The notes under the pieces are model-generated. The model was not told the origin of the DNA. It made no database searches and saw only the letters and a program-made list of their open reading frames with translations. Shown piece after piece: positions 23,846 to 29,250 of a DNA stretch of 29,250 nt. The position numbers were made by a program, and so were the translations under genes. The first letter of the stretch is position 1, and every line of letters begins with the position of its first letter. The stretch spans positions 1-29,250 of the forward strand of contig CAJUAC010000030.1 in the NCBI GenBank assembly GCA_910583885.1, written 5' to 3'. This DNA is from an uncultured Oscillospiraceae bacterium (lineage in GTDB: Bacteria; Bacillota; Clostridia; Oscillospirales; Oscillospiraceae).

Positions 23846-24328
23846 ATGGGAAACAAACAGGGCGGCGAGGGGATCAATCAGCTGACACAGGTCCTCCAGA
23901 ACCGGATGCGCTGGATGAGCGAACAGCCCCAGGTCCTGGACTTCGGCGTGATCCAGCCGGACATGAGCCTGCTGACCAACAAATTCCCCGTCCCCATCCC
24001 GCAGAGCGATTACATGGTCTGCCGCCAGCTGACGCTGGGGCCAACCAACAACATCCTGGCGAAAACACAGGATATTGGCCTGCCGCACAGCGGCTCCCAC
24101 CTCCATAAAGTACACGGCCCGGTCGGTGAAGCAACCGGGCCGGCGCCGGACCCTCCTGTCCCATCGGCGCGGGCGGCCGGCGGGGATACTTCGGACGGGC
24201 TGCACCAGCATCATGTGCTGATCCCAGAGAAGCTGCGGCACATCGAACCCGGGGATCGCGTGCTGGTGGCCTGGGTGGGGGACGACGCCTGCGTGATAGA
24301 CCTTATCCTTCCGGCAACGGAGGTCTAA
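23846..24328 (+). CDS. DUF2577 baseplate protein (XkdR-like)
   Basis: A 160-residue protein in the XkdR slot. It has the DUF2577-type opening (QLTQVLQNRM, DFGVIQPDMSLLTNKFP), IPQSDYMVCRQL, and an end GDRVLVAWVGDDACVIDLIL. The middle is Gly/Pro/His-rich with several His (HSGSHLHKVHG, LHQHHV), possibly metal-binding, as in spike-type tips. The OB-like end would fit the gp5/gpV spike base. Confidence 0.85.
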   Translation: MGNKQGGEGINQLTQVLQNRMRWMSEQPQVLDFGVIQPDMSLLTNKFPVPIPQSDYMVCRQLTLGPTNNILAKTQDIGLPHSGSHLHKVHGPVGEATGPAPDPPVPSARAAGGDTSDGLHQHHVLIPEKLRHIEPGDRVLVAWVGDDACVIDLILPATEV

Positions 24329-24373
24329 AGCAGCGCAAGTACACTGCCGGGAATCAGGAAAGGATGGGCAGCG

Positions 24374-24826
24374 ATGGCAATAGGGTTATTCCCGGTATTT
24401 GACGTCCCGTCAACGTTGGCGGAGGATACAGAACTCACAGAGCAGTATCCCCCCGCGCCGATGTGGGATGTGGAGGCCGGGGATTTTGTGACAGACGGGG
24501 CAGGAAAGCTGCTTTATGGCAGCGGGTACGATGCATGGGTGCTGTGGTGTACCAAAGCCATCCTGACACAGAGGTGGGCGCACCTTTCGTACAGCCCGAA
24601 CGAGGGCATAGAGGCGGAGGAAGCGTTCAGGGAGCCTGACCAGAGGGCCGTGGAGAGCTCGTTTGAGCGCACAATAACCGAAGCCCTCCTGGCGGACCCG
24701 CTGGGACGCACCACGCAGGTACGCGATTTCTCATTCAGATGGGAGGGGGATAGCCTATGGCTGGAATGCGTTGTGGTTGGTACGGATGGGAATACGGCCA
24801 GCATCCGGGCGAAGCTCAACAAATGA
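24374..24826 (+). CDS. DUF2634/gp25-like baseplate wedge protein (XkdS-like)
   Basis: A 150-residue protein of the DUF2634/XkdS type. The ATG follows AGGAAAGGATGGG. Family pieces are AWVLWCTKAILTQRWAHL, then SYSPNEGIE, and SFERTITEALLADPLGRTTQ. It is a small wedge component, the place of gp25 in T4-like baseplates, between the spike-region gene and the baseplate J gene. Confidence 0.87.
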   Translation: MAIGLFPVFDVPSTLAEDTELTEQYPPAPMWDVEAGDFVTDGAGKLLYGSGYDAWVLWCTKAILTQRWAHLSYSPNEGIEAEEAFREPDQRAVESSFERTITEALLADPLGRTTQVRDFSFRWEGDSLWLECVVVGTDGNTASIRAKLNK

Positions 24827-24845
24827 CTAAAAGGAGGCGGCAGCT

Positions 24846-26105
24846 GTGCCTGACGGATATTTCGATTATGGGAGCTATTACTACCCATATACAGCCCCCG
24901 ATTTTTTGCGGGGGCAGAGCGCGGACGAAATTCACAGCCGGATGCTGGACGCGCTCCCCGCCGGGATAGACAAAAGTGAGGGGAACCTCCCGTGGGACTT
25001 CACCCGCCCTTCCGCACTGGAGAAAGCGGAATTTGTGGAGTCTGCACTGAACGAGACCATTAAGCTGATCTTCCCGCAATGGGCATACGGCGAGTGGCTG
25101 GATCTCCATGGGGAAATGGTGAACACCACTCGCAGGGCCGCGAACCGCGCTACGGGTGTGCTGGACGTGACGGGTGCGTGCGGGACGGTCATCCCTTCCG
25201 GTTTTCAGTTCGCCACCCCGTCAACCATAACGCCAAGCGTGATATTTGAGGCTTTGATAAGCGTCACGCTGGACGGCATACCGGATCAGCAGGGACAGGT
25301 CACGGTTTCGATCAACGTCCAAGCTGTGGAGGGCGGCGTGATCGGAAATGTTCCAGAGGACACCGTCAAGCTGATGGTCAGCCCTCTGCGCGGTATCTCC
25401 TACTGCACGAACCCAGAACCCACAACAGGCGGTGCAGAGGCGGAACCGGACGAGGACTACGTTATCCGTATCCTTGACGCAATGCGGCTCGGATCATCCA
25501 TGACCGGCTGCGTGGCCGATTATATCCGCTGGGGGCGGCAGGTCCCCGGCGTAGGGCAGGTTATTGTAGACCCTGAATGGGACGACCCAACCCTTCCAGA
25601 TAATTTCCATTATACGGATGCGTTGGGCTATCGAAGGTGTGCGGGAGCGGTACGTCTGATTATCATTGATAGTAACGGGCTGCCAGCGAACCAGCAGATC
25701 ATTGACGCTGTCTACCAGCACATTATGGGGACGGGGGACGAGGACGTGGAACGGCTTGCCCCCATTGGCGCACATGTCACTGTAATTGCTCCGGAGGGGC
25801 TGGCAGTGGATATTTCGGCAGACGTTCTTCTGGAAGAGGGGACGGATATAGAGACTGTGACCGCCCTCTTCCGAAAGAACCTGAGAGCGTACTGGCTGCT
25901 GGTCGGACGGGAAGCAAGCCTGAGCTCCCGTACCCGCACGGGGTATGTCCGGTGGGTACAAGTCGGCGCTGTCTTAGCAAAGACAACCGGGGTGAAGGAC
26001 TACACGGGACTGACGGTCAACGGCGGCCCGGAGAACATCCCTGTCACGCAAGTACAGTATCCTGTGACCGGGGAGGTGGATCTGCGTGTCCAAACCAGAC
26101 CTTGA
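24846..26105 (+). CDS. Baseplate J-like protein (XkdT)
   Basis: A 419-residue baseplate J wedge protein from GTG 24846, with AAAGGAGG upstream. It shows the J-type features: an N-terminal helical part (NLPWDFTRPSALEKAE), QWAYGEWLDLHGEMVN, the GTVIPSGFQFATPS strand, EGGVIGNVPEDTV, and the central EPDEDYVIRILDAMR. The C-terminal part is beta-rich. It connects the hub to the outer baseplate. It overlaps the next gene by 20 bases. Confidence 0.93.
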   Translation: MPDGYFDYGSYYYPYTAPDFLRGQSADEIHSRMLDALPAGIDKSEGNLPWDFTRPSALEKAEFVESALNETIKLIFPQWAYGEWLDLHGEMVNTTRRAANRATGVLDVTGACGTVIPSGFQFATPSTITPSVIFEALISVTLDGIPDQQGQVTVSINVQAVEGGVIGNVPEDTVKLMVSPLRGISYCTNPEPTTGGAEAEPDEDYVIRILDAMRLGSSMTGCVADYIRWGRQVPGVGQVIVDPEWDDPTLPDNFHYTDALGYRRCAGAVRLIIIDSNGLPANQQIIDAVYQHIMGTGDEDVERLAPIGAHVTVIAPEGLAVDISADVLLEEGTDIETVTALFRKNLRAYWLLVGREASLSSRTRTGYVRWVQVGAVLAKTTGVKDYTGLTVNGGPENIPVTQVQYPVTGEVDLRVQTRP

Positions 26106-26895
26106 TATTATCCGCAGCCCAGAAGCAAAGGCGTTCCTGCGCTCTGTAACCGAGGGCTTTTATAACCGTTCCTACCTGGGGCTTTGGATGTATGAGGTTA
26201 TTGGGCGGGAATGGGATGAAATGGCGCAATGGTCCGCTGATCTGAAACGAGAAATTTTCGTGCAGACCTGCACATGGAGCATCGCTGTCTGGGAGTGGGT
26301 GTACGGATTTGAGTCGGGCGAGGGCATGACGCTGGAGGAACGGCGGCAGCGGATTCTCAACAAAATCCATGGGGTACGCCCGATCAATCCGGAAATCCTG
26401 CGCCGCGGCATTTCCGCGGTTTCTGGGGCGGATGCCGGGGTGACGGATTTTACAGCCCCCTACAGTTTCGGCGTGACGCTGGGTATTACAGACAGGCCGG
26501 TACCGATGGAGCGTGTCCTGCAATACATCTATGAAAATAAGCCCGCGCACTTGGCAGTAAGCGTAGAAACTGTCTTTCCTGAGATGGAAAGCACCCTCCA
26601 TGTTGGTGGTCCGGCAGGTAACAGCACCAGGTTCCCCATACCAAGGGAACCCGATGAATACGATTTCCAAAATACGCTGTACGCTGGCGGAAACGTTGGC
26701 GCAGAAGTATCCGTTGCTGTGCCAACGGGAGTGGATGCCTACGATTTTCACAGCGAATTACACGCTGGCGGCAATTTGGAGGTGCAGGCTGCGTTCCCGG
26801 TTCCAGAGGACACAGCCCTGCCAACAGCGACCACCATCCTGCATACCGGCGGGGTATGCACCATCATCTCCAATTTATCAGGAGGGAGTGACTGA
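26086..26895 (+). CDS. DUF2313 baseplate/tail protein (XkdU-like) with repeat extension
   Basis: A 269-residue protein starting at GTG 26086 inside the baseplate J end. Residues about 1-165 are XkdU/DUF2313-like (NRSYLGLWMYEVIGREWDEM, VWEWVYGFESGEGMTLEERR, then RPINPEILRR). The remaining 100 residues are an extension of three exact-period 27-residue repeats plus part of a fourth, described separately. It is the last baseplate protein before the fibre genes and probably attaches them (inference from Mu gp48/P2 gpI order). Confidence 0.87.
   Translation: MSKPDLDIIRSPEAKAFLRSVTEGFYNRSYLGLWMYEVIGREWDEMAQWSADLKREIFVQTCTWSIAVWEWVYGFESGEGMTLEERRQRILNKIHGVRPINPEILRRGISAVSGADAGVTDFTAPYSFGVTLGITDRPVPMERVLQYIYENKPAHLAVSVETVFPEMESTLHVGGPAGNSTRFPIPREPDEYDFQNTLYAGGNVGAEVSVAVPTGVDAYDFHSELHAGGNLEVQAAFPVPEDTALPTATTILHTGGVCTIISNLSGGSD
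26590..26892 (+). repeat. 81-bp (27-residue) tandem repeats at the end of the XkdU-like gene
   Basis: Units start at 26590, 26671, 26752 and (partial) 26833, always with a pattern of the type STLHVGG, NTLYAGG, SELHAGG, TILHTGG, followed by a strand and a VP or IP turn. The first two also end in YDF. The period is exactly 27 residues (protein residues 169 to about 269). Confidence 0.85.
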
Positions 26896-26897
26896 CC

Positions 26898-27848
26898 ATG
26901 GAATACACCTATAAGCCGACTACACATGGGCGGGCAGTTATGGCGGCCTGCATGGCGCTGGAAAGACCGTTCCATATCACCCGCGTGGCCTTCGGCAGCG
27001 GGAGGGTGGAAGAGAACGTCAATCTGGCGGATGTACATGAGCTGCTGGAGTATGTTTCGGACGGCGCGGTGGCGGACCGCAGCCACAAGGACGACCGTTT
27101 CTGCCTCACCATCCAGTATGCCAACCTCGCGCACAAAGACGTGAAAACCTTCCTGCTGTCCGAATTTATTGTCTATGTTGAGAATCCGGAAACAGGGGAG
27201 GACACAGATCTTCTCTATGGAACCCTGGGCGATTACCGCCAGCCGGTGCCTATGTACAACCCAGCCTATGGGCCCAGCACGTTCAATTTCCCGCTGACAC
27301 TGATCCTGTCGGATGTGATCAACGTCTCTGTCTCCGCGCCCGCTGGGCTGGTGACGTATGGGGATCTAACAGTCCTGATTGATGCCATGGCCGTGCGCAG
27401 GACAGATATCATCATCCCCGCCAGCGGCTGGGTCGAGGCCGGCGGCGGGCGGTACCCCTGCCGGCTGGACATACCCCTGGAGCGGGTCACGGAGCGGCTG
27501 ATCCCGTCCCTGACCGTTTTACCGGATGGGCTGGAGACCGCCTGCGCCTGCGGCTTGGCCCCCTTCGTGCAGACGTTGGACAAGGCCGTGCGGGTATTCG
27601 CCGCCGCCGTGCCCGCAGAAGACATTCCCGCAAGCCTGACGCTCCAGGGGGACGCTTCGGCATTCTGCCGGGTGGGGATAGGGGGCGATGCCTACAGCCT
27701 GCCCCCGGCCACGCCCTACTCCCTGGGTGCGGTGAAGCCGGGGGACGGCCTGCGCGTAGCGAAGGATGGGACCTTATCTGTGGACGCGGCCAGCGACGCG
27801 GAAGTAAACGAGATGTTAGCCGGGGTCATGGCCCCGGATGACAAATAA
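26898..27848 (+). CDS. Tail-collar fibre protein (DUF3751-like N-terminus)
   Basis: A 316-residue fibre protein. The N-terminal about 165 residues fit the phage tail-collar/DUF3751 type (FHITRVAFGSGRVEEN, FLLSEFIVYVENP, and FNFPLTLILSDVINVSV) that docks the fibre to the baseplate. The C-terminal part is a beta-rich variable-looking region with a GDGLRVAKDGTLSVD fibre-type segment and ends ASDAEVNEMLAGV. The ATG follows GGAGGGAGTGA. It is likely involved in receptor binding. A GC-rich stem (27820-27837) lies in its last codons. Confidence 0.85.
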   Translation: MEYTYKPTTHGRAVMAACMALERPFHITRVAFGSGRVEENVNLADVHELLEYVSDGAVADRSHKDDRFCLTIQYANLAHKDVKTFLLSEFIVYVENPETGEDTDLLYGTLGDYRQPVPMYNPAYGPSTFNFPLTLILSDVINVSVSAPAGLVTYGDLTVLIDAMAVRRTDIIIPASGWVEAGGGRYPCRLDIPLERVTERLIPSLTVLPDGLETACACGLAPFVQTLDKAVRVFAAAVPAEDIPASLTLQGDASAFCRVGIGGDAYSLPPATPYSLGAVKPGDGLRVAKDGTLSVDAASDAEVNEMLAGVMAPDDK

Positions 27849-27867
27849 ATATTTTGGAGGAACACAA

Positions 27868-28395
27868 ATGCCTGCTACCAACGAAAAGCTTACCAAACTC
27901 GGCGCGCTCCAGGCCCTGGCCCAGGACCTCAAGGAGCGGACCCCCACCAAGCTCTCCCAGCTGGCGAACGACAGCGGATTCCAGACCGCCGCCCAGGTGG
28001 AGAGCACCGTCAACGCCAGGGTGTCCAGCACCTACCGGGCCGGGGGCAGCGTGGCCTTCGCCGCCCTGCCGGAACTGAGCGAGGCAAACCTGGGCTTGGT
28101 GGTCAACGTCACCGATACCTTCACCACCACCGCCAGCTTTGTGGAGGGCGCGGGCGGCAAACACCCCGCAGGAACCAACGTGGCTGTGGTGCAGGTGGGC
28201 GGGGCGTACCTGTACGACGTGCTGGCGGGGTTCGTAGACCTGTCCGGCCTTCAGGAGAAGGTTGAGGGTAAGGGCCTGTCCACCAACGACTACACCAACG
28301 AGGACAAGGCCAAGCTGGCGGGGATGGAGATCGCCTCCGACGATGAGGTCAACGCCATGCTGGCCGAGGTTTTCGGGACTGGCGCGGAGAGCTGA
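27868..28395 (+). CDS. Second tail fibre-type protein
   Basis: A 175-residue protein, taken from ATG 27868 with GGAGG (27856-27860) 7 bases upstream; an in-frame ATG at 27838 lies within the previous gene. An N-terminal helical part (KLGALQALAQDLKER) precedes a beta-rich region (AALPELSEANLGLVVNVTD) and a GTNVAVVQVGGAYLYDVL strand. The end, YTNEDKAKLAGMEIASDDEV plus NAMLAEVFG, is shared in part with the fibre gene before it. It resembles small fibre or fibre-tip proteins of gut Clostridia phages. No chaperone motif is seen. Function inferred from position and composition. Confidence 0.7.
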   Translation: MPATNEKLTKLGALQALAQDLKERTPTKLSQLANDSGFQTAAQVESTVNARVSSTYRAGGSVAFAALPELSEANLGLVVNVTDTFTTTASFVEGAGGKHPAGTNVAVVQVGGAYLYDVLAGFVDLSGLQEKVEGKGLSTNDYTNEDKAKLAGMEIASDDEVNAMLAEVFGTGAES

Positions 28396-28420
28396 GGACG
28401 CTGCGCCGGCAGAATAAAGA

Positions 28421-28448
28421 AGGCGGATGGGGAAATTCCCATCCGCCT
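28421..28448 (+). terminator. Perfect 11-bp hairpin between fibre genes
   Basis: AGGCGGATGGG (28421-28431) pairs perfectly with CCCATCCGCCT (28438-28448) over a 6-base loop. The stem is terminator-like, but no T run follows, so it may be a weak terminator or an RNA-processing/stability element. It lies in the only real gap (72 bases) among the fibre genes and is followed by TTGGAGG for the next gene. Confidence 0.5.
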
Positions 28449-28467
28449 CGCTGTTGGAGGTGAGAAC

Positions 28468-28752
28468 GTGGGGCTTGGAAAACTTGTGCGCTTGACGCAC
28501 CTGGGGGAGGTGGCCCGCTGCGCCGCGGGCTTGTCCGCGCAGATCGCCCAGGCTGCGGCGCGGGATATTGCCGCAATAGACGCGAGGAAGGTGGATAAAG
28601 CAGATTTCGACGCCGTCATGCAGCAGCTGTACCGCGATATTTTTTCGGGTGAGATTCCCACCGCGCTGTGCAGCCAGGCAGGGGATACGCTCACTACGGA
28701 TAGCGAATCGGAGCTCCAGGCGGTGCGGAAGATCAAGAAAGGAAGTGGCTGA
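28468..28752 (+). CDS. Small helical protein in the fibre region
   Basis: A 94-residue protein starting at GTG 28468, with TTGGAGGTGAG upstream. It is helical and Ala-rich at first (LGEVARCAAGLSAQIAQAAA), then has KVDKADFDAVMQQLYRDIFS and a charged end. It has no membrane segment. I do not recognise the family. Position among fibre genes suggests a fibre-associated structural or assembly protein. Confidence 0.6.
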   Translation: MGLGKLVRLTHLGEVARCAAGLSAQIAQAAARDIAAIDARKVDKADFDAVMQQLYRDIFSGEIPTALCSQAGDTLTTDSESELQAVRKIKKGSG

Positions 28753-28754
28753 AC

Positions 28755-29060
28755 ATGTATGGCAGCGCAAACGTACCGGGGGCGTCTGTCCTGGAAGTGC
28801 GGGCGGTGTTCGGGGCCCTTGACCGGTTGGTAAATCAACTCGTGGCCGGTGAGGTAACAGCGCCGATGGACTGCCAGGACGGCACGCCGGTCACAACACA
28901 CGATGGGATGCCGGTTCTGGCACGCAGAAGCCTTGTCACCCGGCAGGATACTGGTGATCTGCTGCGGGCAGTTGAGACGGTATCTAGGAGCGTTGACGAC
29001 AAAATCAGTGCGCACAACGCATCGGATGCGGCCCATCCGACACATATTTCTGTACGATAA
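28755..29060 (+). CDS. Small protein in the fibre region, ending in NASDAAHPTH
   Basis: A 101-residue protein starting two bases after the previous stop. It has a helical start (ASVLEVRAVFGALDRLVNQL), a repeat-like GTPVTTHDGMPVLARRS segment, a helix (GDLLRAVETVSRSVDDKI), and ends HNASDAAHPTHISV. The AHP-type motif is common near the joints of tail fibre proteins. Family unknown; it could be a fibre adaptor. Confidence 0.6.
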   Translation: MYGSANVPGASVLEVRAVFGALDRLVNQLVAGEVTAPMDCQDGTPVTTHDGMPVLARRSLVTRQDTGDLLRAVETVSRSVDDKISAHNASDAAHPTHISVR

Positions 29061-29074
29061 AGGAGGATTATCGA

Positions 29075-29250
29075 GTGAGCATCAAAACAAACGAGCTGCA
29101 AAAGCTCACGTCTGTACAGGGCACAGACAGCATCCTTGCGGACAGCGCCGCAGGGACAGGCCGGGTGCCGTTCGCTACGGCAGCCCAGTTCTTCGACCAG
29201 GAGCTGGTCAAGCCCAGCAGCACCGTGGGTGCGGCCTTGGAAAATAAGGC
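29075..29250 (+). CDS. Tail fibre-type protein, 5' part, cut by window end
   Basis: A reading frame from GTG 29075, preceded by AAAGGAGG, runs off the window. The 58 visible residues (KTNELQKLTSVQGTDSILA, DSAAGTGRVPFATAAQFFDQ) match the style of the N-terminus of phage tail fibre or fibre-adhesin proteins. Nothing can be said about the rest. Confidence 0.65.
   Translation, partial: MSIKTNELQKLTSVQGTDSILADSAAGTGRVPFATAAQFFDQELVKPSSTVGAALENK

Noticed and set aside
27820..27837. CCGGGG/CCCCGG stem at the end of the collar-fibre gene as a terminator
   Set aside because: It lies within coding sequence and the T-rich part is distant. The next gene has its own strong ribosome binding site and is probably on the same transcript.
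26898..29250. Diversity-generating retroelement (variable fibre end plus template repeat)
   Set aside because: I see no reverse transcriptase and no near-identical repeat pair differing at adenines in the window.
1..29250. CRISPR array, tRNA, rRNA, insertion sequence or attachment site
   Set aside because: No regularly spaced repeats, cloverleaf, transposase or integrase were seen on either strand.

Overview
The window is the late region of a contractile-tailed (myovirus-type) phage or prophage. The gene order from large terminase to baseplate matches the PBSX/XkdE-XkdU and Mu-like families. High G+C, compact ribosome binding sites, many GTG/TTG starts and the protein types suggest a high-GC Clostridia host, probably a gut Oscillospiraceae-like bacterium. 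This host call is inference. No integrase, lysis, repressor, tRNA, rRNA, IS or CRISPR is visible. All genes I support lie on the + strand, and both ends cut through genes.

Layout. 1-2044: the end of an N4/N6-type DNA methyltransferase overlapping a C5-cytosine methyltransferase. 2146-3848: an accessory module of an amidoligase-family enzyme, a gamma-glutamylcyclotransferase-like protein and a four-cysteine mini-protein, closed by a terminator-like hairpin at 3864-3893. 3931-6278: DNA packaging (short Nu1-like HTH protein, second small-terminase candidate, large terminase). 6303-12802: portal, MuF head protein carrying a C-terminal ADP-ribosyltransferase domain, candidate immunity gene, XkdF-like protease, scaffold with an internal start, capsid decoration protein and major capsid. 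12817-15638: head-tail connector and tail-completion genes. 15642-22158: small conserved ORF, sheath, tube, tail assembly chaperone with a -1 frameshift site, and tape measure with ten 19-residue repeats. 22161-26895: LysM protein, hub, DUF2577/DUF2634-like proteins, baseplate J and a DUF2313-like protein. 26898-29250: tail-fibre genes, the last one cut off.

Working together: terminase and portal pump DNA into a procapsid built by the protease, scaffold, capsid and decoration proteins. Connector proteins join it to a sheath/tube tail whose length is set by the tape measure. The baseplate and fibres recognise the host. The methyltransferases probably protect phage DNA from restriction. The most notable accessory cargo is the MuF-ADP-ribosyltransferase with its overlapping Cys-rich partner, a likely virion-associated polymorphic toxin/immunity pair. 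The amidoligase/cyclotransferase module comes second; its substrate is unknown.
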